From: Undibacterium hunanense
GTDB lineage: Bacteria > Pseudomonadota > Gammaproteobacteria > Burkholderiales > Burkholderiaceae_D
DNA: 64,000 nucleotides
Assembly (NCBI RefSeq): GCF_014284335.1
Contig: NZ_JACOGF010000002.1
Location: 328,659-392,658 of the forward strand
Reading direction: 5' to 3'
Part shown: positions 50,772 to 60,349 of the stretch, one piece after another
Numbering within the stretch: position 1 is the first letter of the stretch
How the letters are laid out: each line of letters begins with the position of its first letter
Program-made: the position numbers and the translations under genes
Notes under the pieces: generated by a model
What the model saw: only the letters and a program-made list of their open reading frames with translations
Database searches by the model: none
What the model was told of the DNA's origin: nothing

Positions 50772-51950
50772 ATGACTTACGATTTCAGCAAGGTAAATGC
50801 AGCAATGCAAAAGTATGTGGACAGGGAAATCCTGGCCGGTGTGTCGACTGCCGTTCTGGTCGGGCGTGAACTGGTGCACCAGCATTGCACTGGCTGGGCA
50901 GACCGCGAAAGCCAGACGGCCATGCGCGATGACCATTTGTTTCGCGTGTTTTCCAATACCAAGCTGATTACTTCGATGGCAGTATTGCTCTTGATGGAAG
51001 AGGGCAAACTGGAGCTGGATCAGCCCGCCGAAGAGTTTTTGCCGCAACTGGCACAGCGCCAGGTATTGAAACCCGGTGCCACCAGTCTGGATGACACCGA
51101 ACCGGCCCACAGCAAGATCACCGTCAGGCAATTGCTGAACCATACCTCCGGACTCAGTTATGGCCTGCTGGATCACGGCACGCTGATGTACAAGACCTAC
51201 AATGAAAAACGGGTACTGAATGCCTTCACCAGCCTGGCAGACATGATGGATGTGCTGGCCGGGCTGCCGTTGAGCTTTCATCCAGGTACCGCCTGGGAAT
51301 ATTCCATCGCCACCGATGTGCTGGCACGGCTGGTGGAAGTGGTCAGTGGCATGAGTTTTGACCGCTTCCTGCAATTGCGCATACTCAATCCCCTGGCCAT
51401 GCATGACACCAGTTTTGTCGTGCCCGAACACAAACACGATCGGCTGGCGTCTTACTATGCCGGTACTGACCCGCAAAATATCCTGCAACGTGGTTTGCGC
51501 AAGCTCGACAAGTCACCTTATCCGGGTGCCTTTGTCACGCCTGTGGCGCGCCTGTCTGGCGGTGGGGGACTGGTATCCAGCATCCAGGACATGCTGGCCC
51601 TGATGCGCAGTTTCATGCCGGATGGCGATACTTTGCTGCAAGCCTCGACCATCAGGCTGATGATGCAGAATCAGTTGCCAGCAGGGACAGGGATTGCTTT
51701 TCCCGGTGTCGGTGCCGTGCCGGGCAAGGGATTTGGTCTGGGAGGCGCAGTGACGCTACAGCCTTCTTCAATCGACTCGCCAGCCGCAACTGGTGAGTTT
51801 GAATGGGGCGGCATTGCCGGTACACACTGGTGGATATCGCCACGCCACAATATTGCCGGTGTGCTCATGACGCAAAGGCTGATGAGTTTCTGGCACCCAT
51901 TTTCATTTGATTTCAAACGCCTGACGTATGAGGCGCTGGGCAAGGTGTAA
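50772..51950 (+). CDS. Beta-lactamase-fold serine hydrolase (class C-like)
   Basis: 392-residue serine hydrolase of the AmpC/EstB fold. Nucleophile Ser61 in SNTK (61-64), Tyr177 in the YSI position of the YxN motif, and a GGGGLVSSIQDMLAL segment replaced for the KTG region. No signal peptide, so cytoplasmic and not likely to be a resistance lactamase; esterase or peptidase activity is more probable. Stands alone between azlD and the phosphatase. Confidence 0.85.
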   Translation: MTYDFSKVNAAMQKYVDREILAGVSTAVLVGRELVHQHCTGWADRESQTAMRDDHLFRVFSNTKLITSMAVLLLMEEGKLELDQPAEEFLPQLAQRQVLKPGATSLDDTEPAHSKITVRQLLNHTSGLSYGLLDHGTLMYKTYNEKRVLNAFTSLADMMDVLAGLPLSFHPGTAWEYSIATDVLARLVEVVSGMSFDRFLQLRILNPLAMHDTSFVVPEHKHDRLASYYAGTDPQNILQRGLRKLDKSPYPGAFVTPVARLSGGGGLVSSIQDMLALMRSFMPDGDTLLQASTIRLMMQNQLPAGTGIAFPGVGAVPGKGFGLGGAVTLQPSSIDSPAATGEFEWGGIAGTHWWISPRHNIAGVLMTQRLMSFWHPFSFDFKRLTYEALGKV

Positions 51951-52048
51951 AACACGGCTAAAAAACGCAGGGCGGGCATTCATCATGCCGACATGATGTT
52001 GCGCTAAGCTGGACGGCAAGAACGATATGAATCATGGGAGAGAAAATA

Positions 52049-53476
52049 ATGAACTTCAATATGACGCAAAGACTGCACATGATTGCCAGTCTGGCAGCGG
52101 CCAGCCTGCTGGCTGCGTGTAGCACCGTGCCCACGCAAAACGAACAGGCTGGCAAATTGCAGGCTGCATGGGTGGTACTGGGTGAAAATGGTCAGGCGAT
52201 TGCCCGTGCCGTCACGACCGATACTACTTGCCCGGCCCTGATACAGGATGGCATGGCACAGCCCATGCAGATACGTGCCGCTGCTGCGACCCTGCCAGTG
52301 CGCAAGACTGCCAGTAAGCCGGAAGAGAGCAAGGCATCTGCTTTCCCCGTGTTGACCTGTGATGCGGCTTTGCCAGCAAACACCAAAACCGCCAGTATCG
52401 CTGGTCGTGATTTGCCTTTGCCGAAACAGGTGACACAAAAAATTGTGGTGATCGGTGATACGGGTTGTCGTTTGAAATCGAATGACAATTACTTCCAGTC
52501 CTGCAATGACAGTGAAAAATGGGCTTTCCGCCAGATGGTGGAAACCGCTGCACGCTTCAAGCCTGACCTGGTGGTGCATGTCGGTGACTACCATTATCGC
52601 GAAAATCCCTGCCCGGAAGGTAATAAGGAATGTGCCGGCAGCCCCTGGGGTTACGGTTGGGATGCCTGGCAGGCGGATTTCTTTTCCCCTGCAACGGCAT
52701 TGCTGAAAACCGCACCCTGGATAGTCGTGCGTGGCAATCATGAATCCTGTGCACGTGCCGGGCAGGGCTGGTGGCGTCTGATGGATCCGCGCCCTTTACA
52801 GGCAGGCCGTGACTGCATCGCCGAACAGAATGACCTGGGTGGCGATTACAGTGCCCCCTATGCCGTACCTTTGGGACGTGTCGGTAGCGAGCAGGCACAA
52901 TTCATCGTCTTTGATTCTGCCAAAGTACCCAATAAGCCGCTGGCAAAAACCGATGCCGCTTATCAGTTGTATATGGAACAATTCAAGGCAGTCAACAAGC
53001 TGGCAGACAGCGCCGACTTCAATCTCTTTATCGATCATCATCCAGTACTGGGTTTTGCTGCCGAATCGAAAAAAGGAGGTGAAATGAAAATTTATCCAGG
53101 CAATCTTGCCATGCAAGACATCATGCAAACACTGAACAGTACCCGCCTGTTTCCATCCAGGGTGCAGGCTACACTGGCTGGCCACGTGCATTTGTTTGAA
53201 GCACTGACCTTCAGCAGCGATCATCCGGTGCAGTTTGTATCAGGTAATGGTGGTTCGTCGCTTGATACAGCCTTGTCAACTCCGCTGGAAGCCAATGCCA
53301 CACCGTATACCGAAGCCAGGCTTGATCATTTCAGCAATTCCAATGACGTTGGTTTCATGACCATGGAGCGTGAACAGCAAAGCTGGAAAGTCCAGGCCTG
53401 GAACAAGCAGGGCAAGCTGATCACTGAATGCCGCATGCAGGGCAAGAAAACCGAATGCAAGGCCATGCCGAAATAA
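52049..53476 (+). CDS. Lipoprotein metallophosphoesterase
   Basis: 475 residues. Lipobox LLAAC (Cys at about residue 22) puts it in the outer or inner membrane facing the periplasm. Calcineurin-like phosphoesterase signature: IGDTGC (first metal Asp), VGDYHYRENPC (GDxxY), RGNHES, DHHPV and AGHVHLF (GHxH), covering the two-metal site. Works like a purple-acid-type phosphatase; could release phosphate from esters before import. Start chosen at ATG 52049 (GGGAGAG upstream) over 52034. Ends at a strong terminator; a Pho-box promoter for the receptor gene follows. Confidence 0.88.
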   Translation: MNFNMTQRLHMIASLAAASLLAACSTVPTQNEQAGKLQAAWVVLGENGQAIARAVTTDTTCPALIQDGMAQPMQIRAAAATLPVRKTASKPEESKASAFPVLTCDAALPANTKTASIAGRDLPLPKQVTQKIVVIGDTGCRLKSNDNYFQSCNDSEKWAFRQMVETAARFKPDLVVHVGDYHYRENPCPEGNKECAGSPWGYGWDAWQADFFSPATALLKTAPWIVVRGNHESCARAGQGWWRLMDPRPLQAGRDCIAEQNDLGGDYSAPYAVPLGRVGSEQAQFIVFDSAKVPNKPLAKTDAAYQLYMEQFKAVNKLADSADFNLFIDHHPVLGFAAESKKGGEMKIYPGNLAMQDIMQTLNSTRLFPSRVQATLAGHVHLFEALTFSSDHPVQFVSGNGGSSLDTALSTPLEANATPYTEARLDHFSNSNDVGFMTMEREQQSWKVQAWNKQGKLITECRMQGKKTECKAMPK

Positions 53477-53530
53477 ATCATATGCATGATTTGGGATAAT
53501 TGCCGGATTAATTATTTCCATAGAGAAAAA

Positions 53531-53556
53531 ACGGAGCGAGATGCTCCGTTTTTTTG
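53531..53556 (+). terminator. Terminator after the phosphoesterase
   Basis: ACGGAGC and GCTCCGT form a 7-bp stem with a five-base loop, followed by seven T residues; 54 bp after the stop. Confidence 0.88.
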
Positions 53557-53561
53557 TTGTA

Positions 53562-53617
53562 GTGTCACAAAACCGTCATCTGCATTACACGCTCCTGTCA
53601 CACGGTCTTTCTACACT
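53562..53617 (+). promoter_or_regulatory. PhoB-type operator and promoter of the TonB receptor
   Basis: Four half-sites with exact 11-bp spacing: TGTCA 53563, CGTCA 53574, TTACA 53585 and TGTCA 53596, i.e. two Pho boxes in tandem. The first box, GTGTCACAAAACCGTCAT (53562-53579), is close to the enterobacterial consensus. A -10-like TACACT lies at 53612-53617, about 10 bp after the second box, the normal position for PhoB-activated promoters that lack a -35. Confidence 0.75.
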
Positions 53618-53654
53618 TGCGGGCTTTCTACCCACCAAGTTCACTGGAAGGCAA

Positions 53655-55877
53655 ATGATGAATCGCAAGCAACAACAGTTCTCCATGCAGGTCATGACAG
53701 CCCAGGTTTTACTGGCACTCAGTTGCATGGCGCAACACAGCGCACAGGCACAGACCACCAATGCAACGCCGGAAACTGCGTCGGAATCTTCTTCTGCACT
53801 GGATGCAGATGCGATCAAATCCAGAGTGGTGATTACTGGTAATGCCGTTGGTAACCGCGCTCCGGTGCAGACCTCACTGAAAGCCACCCAGCCTCAGTCT
53901 GTCATTACCGCCACCTTCATAGAACAATCCGTGACGCCACTGGCTGACTTCAATGCCGTGGCGCGGATTGCACCCAGCATAGGTTCCGGCGTTTCTGCGA
54001 ATGGTCCTGGCCTGGCAGAAAGCAAGGTCACGCTGCGCGGTTTTCAGGATGGTGAATACAATATGACGTATGACGGTATTCCGTTTGGCGATACCAATAA
54101 TCCCACCCATCATTCGACTTCCTATTTCCCGGCACGCATTATCGGCGGCATGGTGATAGAACGCGGCCCGGGCAATGCCAGCAATCTGGGACAGGCAACA
54201 TTTGGCGGCTCCATCAATCTGTTTTCCAAAGAGTTGTCGCATGATTTCAATTTCACACCGTATGCAACTTTTGGTTCGTGGAATACCAAGATGCTGGGCG
54301 TACAACTGGATAGCGGCATCTCTTCCCATTTTGGTGATACCCGTTTCATGTTCAATGGCTCGCGTCTGACGACCGATGGCTACCTGACGTATAGCGGTGT
54401 TACAGAAGATAATTACCAGTTCAAGCTGCAGCGCAGTCTGGGCAAGGACACGGTGATTACCGTGTTTTCCACCTATAACAAAATCACCAGTTATACACCG
54501 GACAAAGGCGGTGTAACCTTGAGCCAGGTTGCCCAGTTCGGAAAAAACTATGCGCTGAACAATGACCCGACCAGCCAGAATTATTTCGGCTACAACTTCA
54601 ATAACAAGAGCACCGATTTCGACTATATACGCCTGCAATCCAGACTGGCTGGCTGGAACATCGACAATACGGTCTACACCTATTCCTATACCAATGACAC
54701 TTACTCTGGCCAGGATGCCAGTGGCGCAACGGCAAACGGCACCAAGTCCGGCATCACCGGCAACAAGAATGTACCTGGTTATAACAAGTTGAATGCCTAT
54801 CGTGTCAATGGCGATATCTTCAAGGTGACCAATCAGTTTGACGCTGGGCTGCTGCGTGCCGGCGTCTGGCTGGAAAGCGCGAACACCAATCGCCATACCT
54901 ATGACCTGGACTGGACACTGGGCGTGCCCAATCCCAAAGAATCCACCGCACCAAAGAATGTATCGTATGACCAGCGTTCATCCTGGAAGCAGTACCAGCC
55001 TTTCGTTGAATTTGAATGGGCACCCATGGCTGACTGGACCATCACACCTGGCCTGAAATACATGCACTTCAAGCGTGCGCTGGATGCGACTGTGAATCAG
55101 ACCACCCGCATTCCGACGACGGCAGAACAGACCTATACCTCAACCCTGCCTTTTCTGACGGCGAATTACAGCATCAACAAGGAATGGTCTACCTATGCCC
55201 AGGTTGCCAGGGGTTTCCTGGTACCGGATCTGTCCATGTTTTATGTGAATAACCCTGGCCTGAGCACACCCAAGCCACAGACTTCCACCAATTACCAGTT
55301 GGGCACCGTCCATCAGTCACGCAACCTGACACTGGATGCCGATGTCTACTACATCGACTTCGACAACAAGATTGCTTCTACCGGCACCGGCAATGACCTG
55401 GTGTATTACAACCAGGGCGGCGTGGTCTACAAGGGCGTGGAAGCGGCAGTGACGTATTACGTTGGCAGTGGTTTCTCTGTGCATGCAAATGCATCACTGA
55501 ATAGCGCCAAAGCCAAGGACACCGGCTTGCAGGTGGCCAAGGCACCAGACAGCACTTCTGCTTTCGGCGTGCTGTATAAAGCCAACGGTCTGTATGGTTC
55601 GCTGATTGCCAAGACTACCGGCACCCAGTATGCGAAAGATGGTGAACCAGCCGCGTATAAAATTCCTTCTTATACAACGGCAGATCTGACCCTGGGTTAT
55701 CGCTGGAAGACACCGGCTGCGATGGTTAAAAATATCAAGCTGCAGATGGGCATCAACAATCTTTTCGACAAGCAGGATGTGACTTCGGTATCTGCCAATA
55801 GCAAGGGTGTAGCCTTCGATCAGTACACCTTCCAACCGGCGCGCAGCTGGAATTTTTCTTTGAGTGCAGACTTCTAA
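53655..55877 (+). CDS. TonB-dependent outer-membrane receptor
   Basis: 740-residue receptor. Signal peptide ending HSAQAQT, then a plug domain (about 50-170) with VVITGN and TLRGFQDGEYNMTYDGIPFGD, followed by a 22-strand barrel that ends in terminal Phe (WNFSLSADF). ATG 53655 is preceded by GGAAGG; the reading from 53541 would run through the Pho boxes. Its promoter makes it phosphate-starvation-inducible, so it probably imports a phosphorus-containing ligand or its metal complex (inference). Confidence 0.88.
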   Translation: MMNRKQQQFSMQVMTAQVLLALSCMAQHSAQAQTTNATPETASESSSALDADAIKSRVVITGNAVGNRAPVQTSLKATQPQSVITATFIEQSVTPLADFNAVARIAPSIGSGVSANGPGLAESKVTLRGFQDGEYNMTYDGIPFGDTNNPTHHSTSYFPARIIGGMVIERGPGNASNLGQATFGGSINLFSKELSHDFNFTPYATFGSWNTKMLGVQLDSGISSHFGDTRFMFNGSRLTTDGYLTYSGVTEDNYQFKLQRSLGKDTVITVFSTYNKITSYTPDKGGVTLSQVAQFGKNYALNNDPTSQNYFGYNFNNKSTDFDYIRLQSRLAGWNIDNTVYTYSYTNDTYSGQDASGATANGTKSGITGNKNVPGYNKLNAYRVNGDIFKVTNQFDAGLLRAGVWLESANTNRHTYDLDWTLGVPNPKESTAPKNVSYDQRSSWKQYQPFVEFEWAPMADWTITPGLKYMHFKRALDATVNQTTRIPTTAEQTYTSTLPFLTANYSINKEWSTYAQVARGFLVPDLSMFYVNNPGLSTPKPQTSTNYQLGTVHQSRNLTLDADVYYIDFDNKIASTGTGNDLVYYNQGGVVYKGVEAAVTYYVGSGFSVHANASLNSAKAKDTGLQVAKAPDSTSAFGVLYKANGLYGSLIAKTTGTQYAKDGEPAAYKIPSYTTADLTLGYRWKTPAAMVKNIKLQMGINNLFDKQDVTSVSANSKGVAFDQYTFQPARSWNFSLSADF

Positions 55878-55930
55878 AGAGTGCACATAAAGACGCAACT
55901 AAAGACGCAAAAAAAACGCACCAAATTGAC

Positions 55931-55961
55931 AACGGCACGCCTCAAAAGCGTGCCGTTTTTT
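55931..55961 (+). terminator. Terminator of the TonB receptor gene
   Basis: AACGGCACGC and GCGTGCCGTT form a perfect 10-bp stem with a seven-base loop, followed by TTTTATTTTTT. Confidence 0.92.
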
Positions 55962-56235
55962 ATTTTTTGCCATGATAAATGTCGGCATTTCGCCACGATA
56001 TTTGCAAGAAATGGTCAAATCCTGCATCGCAAGTTACCTGATCACCTAATTTGAAATGGCTGATCAAAATTTCTATTTCCAGCAGGAATCTCCTAGCAAG
56101 CGCGCAAAAATCTCGCACGCAACAGATGCGGTTCCATATTTTTCAGTAAAGATATTTTGGCATTTTAGCGAGGAAGTAGTCTAAATTTGCCTCCCAAATA
56201 AAAAGTTACAATGCGGAAACTTTCAAGGAGATAGC
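55962..56235. promoter_or_regulatory. Upstream region of the porin gene
   Basis: No gene. A -10-like TACAAT lies at about 56208 before the porin. No clear Pho box seen; the RBS AAGGAG is at 56225-56230. Confidence 0.4.
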
Positions 56236-57429
56236 ATGAAATTGAAACCTTTTATCACTTTATTGGCGATGACATCAGCAGTGTCCGCCGCCTGGGCAGA
56301 CGATACTTCCCCGATCACCATCAGCGGATTCGGTACTGCGGCACTGACACGTAGCAATACATCCGACGCAGAATTTGCCCGCCCTAATCAACTCGCTGGT
56401 GTCACCAGCAGCGCCAAGACAGGTGTTGATTCCAACTTCGGCATACAGGCCACGGCAAAAATGAATGACTGGCTGTCCTTCACTGGCCAGGGTCTGGTGC
56501 GTAAAAATGTCACGGACAATTTTGGTGCAGAACTGACCTGGGCATTTGCCAAAGCCAAGGTCAATGACAATCTGAATCTGCGTGTCGGTCGTATCGGTTT
56601 GCCGGTCTACATGATTTCGGATTATCGCAATGTTGGCTATGCCAACACCATGTTGCGCCCACCGATAGAAATGTATTCGCAAGTTACGCTGGAAAGCGTG
56701 GACGGTGTGGATGCCGTCTACCAGACCAATCTGGGTGAAACTGCGATCACCGCACAACTGGCCTATGGCGTGACTGATGCAGAACAGCGTGGCAACTTTA
56801 CTGCCAAGTTCAAGAACGTATCAGGCATCAATATTGTTGCTGAAAATGGTCCTTTCACTTTCCGTTTTGGCCGCGTTGATACCAAGGTCACAGTGGACAA
56901 TTCAAGCAACCTGAATACCCTGGTGAGTGGTTTGACCAAGTTCGGTTTCAAATCTGCGGCAGACGCCATTGCGGTCAGCGATACCAAGGCTTCATTTACC
57001 TCTTTGGGCCTGGGTGTGGACTGGAAGAGTTTTGTGGTTCAGGCTGAATATGGCAAACGCAAATCTGCCAGTCTGTCGATAGCCAACACTACATCCTGGT
57101 ACACCATGTTTGGTTACCGCATGGGCAGTTTCCTGCCTTACGTCGTACATGCATCGGCCACACAGGATAGCGCGCGTACCGTCGCCGGCTTGCCTGCTTC
57201 CGGCCCCCTGCTGCCGTACACCCTGGGTGCAAATGGCCTGGCATCAGCATCACCGATACAGACCAGCAACAGCGTAGGCGTGCGTTGGGATTTTTATAAA
57301 TCGGCTGCACTGAAACTGCAACTCGACCGTATGTCACCAGACAATGGACCAGGCGTATTCGTTAACGCCAAACCAGGTTTCAAGGGACCGGTCACCGTGT
57401 TTGCAGCAGCAGTTGATTTCGTATTTTGA
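56236..57429 (+). CDS. Outer-membrane porin-like protein
   Basis: 397 residues. Signal peptide ending SAAWADD (residue about 22), many short amphipathic strands, and a terminal Phe (AAVDFVF) as needed for BAM insertion. Begins with DDTSPITISGFGTAALTRSN, a common porin opening in this order. Followed 13 bp later by a PstS-like protein, so they share an operon and it may pass phosphate or another anion. Confidence 0.8.
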   Translation: MKLKPFITLLAMTSAVSAAWADDTSPITISGFGTAALTRSNTSDAEFARPNQLAGVTSSAKTGVDSNFGIQATAKMNDWLSFTGQGLVRKNVTDNFGAELTWAFAKAKVNDNLNLRVGRIGLPVYMISDYRNVGYANTMLRPPIEMYSQVTLESVDGVDAVYQTNLGETAITAQLAYGVTDAEQRGNFTAKFKNVSGINIVAENGPFTFRFGRVDTKVTVDNSSNLNTLVSGLTKFGFKSAADAIAVSDTKASFTSLGLGVDWKSFVVQAEYGKRKSASLSIANTTSWYTMFGYRMGSFLPYVVHASATQDSARTVAGLPASGPLLPYTLGANGLASASPIQTSNSVGVRWDFYKSAALKLQLDRMSPDNGPGVFVNAKPGFKGPVTVFAAAVDFVF

Positions 57430-57442
57430 TGGAGGAAGCGCG

Positions 57443-57856
57443 ATGAGTAAGTATGGAAAACAAATATTGATCGCTGCGGCAATGCTGGTCAGCATGGGGT
57501 CCACCATGGCAGGTGAAATTGTGGTGGTGGTCAACCCGCAAAATCCGGCAACAGCCATGACAGCCGCGCAGGCTTCACAATTCTTCCTGGGTAAATCAGC
57601 CATGTTCACACCGGTGGACCAGTCTGAAAATGCACCTATCCGCGCAGAGTTTTACAAGAAGGCGGCTGAGAAGGATTTGTCCGAAGTAAAAAGTATCTGG
57701 TCAAAACTGGTGTTTACCGGCAAGGGTACCGCACCAAAAGAAGTGCATTCAAATGCAGAAGTGAAAAAAGCAGTGGCAGCCAATCCTACCGGTATTGGTT
57801 ATATCGACAAGTCAGCTGTCGATGCGACTGTCAAGGTTGTGACGACTTTGCCCTGA
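57443..57856 (+). CDS. Small PstS-like periplasmic binding protein
   Basis: 137 residues with a Sec signal peptide cleaved after TMA (about 23), giving a single-lobe periplasmic protein: VVVVNPQNPATAMTAAQASQFFLGKSAMFTPVDQS then WSKLVFTGKG and GIGYIDKSAVD, the typical short PstS-like pattern. Shorter than real PstS (about 350), so probably a sensor or scavenger subunit. Strong GGAGG before ATG 57443. A chemoreceptor gene follows, suggesting it delivers ligand to it (inference). Confidence 0.8.
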   Translation: MSKYGKQILIAAAMLVSMGSTMAGEIVVVVNPQNPATAMTAAQASQFFLGKSAMFTPVDQSENAPIRAEFYKKAAEKDLSEVKSIWSKLVFTGKGTAPKEVHSNAEVKKAVAANPTGIGYIDKSAVDATVKVVTTLP

Positions 57857-57881
57857 TCTGTAGAAACAGGTGTTTGACAAA

Positions 57882-57915
57882 AAGAAAGCTGCCAGTCAGC
57901 TTTCTTTTTTTTTTG
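57882..57915 (+). terminator. Terminator after the PstS-like gene
   Basis: AAGAAAGCTG and CAGCTTTCTT form a 10-bp stem with a CCAGT loop, followed by a long run of T; 26 bp after the stop. The remaining 57916-58254 holds no convincing gene. Confidence 0.9.
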
Positions 57916-58254
57916 CCTTGTCGATTTTTACAACACTGCCCCTTGTCTCATTCATGCTTGATCAAGGGTGAAACCTGGCTGATCAGGAATGATCGTCGCG
58001 TCAAGGTTGCACTGATCTTTCAGAAATTTGCATTCTGCAACAATTCCAACTACAACTACGTATATAGTCAAACTATCCTGCCGCATTTTCTGTTGTCTGA
58101 TCTGATGTTCTTTGCATGGACGATGATCATGTCACTCTCTTTTTTTTTCAGCCTGCACCATAAATGGGCGCTGATTCTTTCCCGGTTCTGTATGTGTTGA
58201 TTTTGTTGAATTTTCGTTTCTTCATGCATTGATGGATTTTTCAAAGGAATGATG

Positions 58255-60009
58255 ATGAGCATGTTCTATAACCTGAGAATTTCAGCCAAGCTGTTCGTCG
58301 GCTTCGGTTTCCTTTTACTGCTGACAGTTTTTCTTGGCGTCTTTTCCATCGTCATGCTGGCCAGAGTGAACCAGAATGCTTATGAACTGGGAACTAACTG
58401 GATGCCGAGTGTGAATGCAGCAATGGGTATCAAGGAAAGGGTATCGCGCATACGCTCGCAGGAAGCGCAGATGGTTTCGGCAGAAAATCCAGAAGAAGTG
58501 GACAAATACCTGGCCCGTACCAAAGAAGCAATTACAGGTCTGAGGGAAAATGAAGCCGACTATGCCCGTCTGATTTCTGATCCGGAAGAAAAAAAACAGT
58601 TTGATGAATACAGCAAATCCATGACCGCCTATTTGCAGATCACCGACAAATTGGCCGCACTTGCACGCGAAGGCAATGGCAAGGACGCGCTGGCACTGAT
58701 GCGTACCGATTCATCCAAAATCAATACCAGGGTAAGGGAGCTGGTGGACAGGATGGTCAAAATCAATGTCGATGGCGGGGTGAATGCCTACAAGTCAGGC
58801 ATAGAGTCATATCAGACATCGCGCATACTGATTATTTCTGTACTGGTCGTCAGCATCTTGCTGGGTATGGTGCTGGCCTATGCGATTGCACGCATTGTGT
58901 CGCGCCCCTTGCAGGATGCACTCAAAGTCGCGCAGACCGTTGCTTCCGGTGACCTGACCAGTCGTATCGAGGTAGCTACGAAGGATGAAACTGGCCTGTT
59001 GCTACAGGCCCTGAAAGAAATGAATCAAAGCCTGTTGCAGGTCGTCACCGAAGTACGTCAGGGCACGGATGAAATTGCCGCCGCTTCTACCGAAATTGCC
59101 AATGGCAATATGGACCTGTCCAACCGTACTGAAAACCAGGCCAGTTCACTGGAAGAGACCGCATCGTCGATGGAAGAGATTACCTCTACCATCCAACACA
59201 ATAGTGATAATGCGCGTCAGGCCAATCAGCTATCCCATTCAGCTTCGGCAGTGGCGCAAAAGGGTGGGGATGTGGTGTCGCAGGTGGTGGATACCATGGG
59301 TTCCATCAATGCTTCATCGAAAAAAATCGTCGATATCATTGCTGTCATCGATGGCATTGCCTTCCAGACCAATATCCTGGCACTGAATGCGGCGGTGGAA
59401 GCAGCGCGGGCAGGCGAGCAGGGACGTGGTTTTGCCGTCGTGGCATCTGAAGTGCGTAACCTGGCGCAACGCTCGGCCAGTGCGGCCAAGGAAATCAAGG
59501 AACTGATTAATGACTCGGTAGAAAAAGTCGGTGAGGGCACGCGTCTGGTCGACCAGGCTGGTTCCACCATGAAAGAAGTGGTGGAAAGCGTCAAACGTGT
59601 GAGTGACATCATCAGCGAAATTACAGCGGCAGGTGCCGAACAAAGCTCGGGCATACAGCAAATCAATGAAGCGGTGACGCAGATGGACCAGATGACCCAG
59701 CAAAATGCTGCTCTGGTAGAACAGGCTGCGGCGGCTGCCGGTGCCTTGCAGGATCAGGCAGCCAATCTCAGTCGTGTGGTCAGTGTGTTCAAACTCGAAC
59801 AGTCTGGTGACCACGCCCGGTCAGCCCTTAGCCGGCCTCTCGCATCAAAGACACCAAAGGCAAGCAGCACGGTGCGTGCACTGCCCAAGCCGGTAACAAA
59901 ACCTGCGGCGAGGGCCAGCGCGGCCAGTCGCCCATCCAGCCCCAAGTCCAATGCTGGCAGGAAAGAGCCGGTGACAGCCGGATCCAATGACGACTGGGAA
60001 GAGTTTTAG
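58255..60009 (+). CDS. Methyl-accepting chemotaxis protein 1
   Basis: 584-residue chemoreceptor. Helix 1 (about 10-30), a periplasmic four-helix-bundle ligand domain (about 35-185), helix 2 (about 190-210), a HAMP domain, then the long methyl-accepting coiled coil with the invariant hairpin [34 protein letters not shown]. Ends in DWEEF, a CheR/CheB-tethering pentapeptide of the xWxxF type. Tandem ATGs (58249, 58252, 58255); AAAGGA spacing favours 58255. Its promoter probably separate from the phosphate gene operon because of the terminator. Confidence 0.9.
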   Translation: MSMFYNLRISAKLFVGFGFLLLLTVFLGVFSIVMLARVNQNAYELGTNWMPSVNAAMGIKERVSRIRSQEAQMVSAENPEEVDKYLARTKEAITGLRENEADYARLISDPEEKKQFDEYSKSMTAYLQITDKLAALAREGNGKDALALMRTDSSKINTRVRELVDRMVKINVDGGVNAYKSGIESYQTSRILIISVLVVSILLGMVLAYAIARIVSRPLQDALKVAQTVASGDLTSRIEVATKDETGLLLQALKEMNQSLLQVVTEVRQGTDEIAAASTEIANGNMDLSNRTENQASSLEETASSMEEITSTIQHNSDNARQANQLSHSASAVAQKGGDVVSQVVDTMGSINASSKKIVDIIAVIDGIAFQTNILALNAAVEAARAGEQGRGFAVVASEVRNLAQRSASAAKEIKELINDSVEKVGEGTRLVDQAGSTMKEVVESVKRVSDIISEITAAGAEQSSGIQQINEAVTQMDQMTQQNAALVEQAAAAAGALQDQAANLSRVVSVFKLEQSGDHARSALSRPLASKTPKASSTVRALPKPVTKPAARASAASRPSSPKSNAGRKEPVTAGSNDDWEEF

Positions 60010-60349
60010 GACGGCCAGTCAGGAGGGCCGCTCCAGGCACGGCCAGTCCAGGCGCAGTCAGTTGGCACTACAAACAACGGCAATCCTCAGCTGATGCAGC
60101 GGATTGCCTGATGCTATTTCAGCTGTGCGACACGTCAGTGCCAGTTTCAGCATGTCAGTGGCGTCGCCAGCCTTGCCCATTTTTTTCAGACTTCCTCCGG
60201 CTTGACGTGTCAATTGTGCCAATTGCGCCAATTTGCATCAGATATTTGATTTTTGTAAAAATATCAACTAAAACAAAGTAAGCAGTTCATCTGTCCCGCC
60301 TCAACTTTCCACTTAATGCATCGTGTCGTTCTTTTTTTGAGGACTCGCC
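60010..60349. other. Spacer between the two chemoreceptor genes
   Basis: 340 bp, no gene. GGCAATCC and GGATTGCC (60079-60086 and 60101-60108) with inner GCTG/CAGC form a hairpin, possibly a weak terminator. Short direct repeats of CGGCCAGTC follow the first stop. Confidence 0.5.

Noticed and set aside
50772..51950. Beta-lactam resistance gene
   Set aside because: The SxxK-type hydrolase lacks a signal peptide and the usual KTG, so resistance is not supported.
57874..58200. 108-codon frame before the chemoreceptor
   Set aside because: Begins inside a terminator, odd composition (CNNSNYNYVY, FFFSLHH), no family.
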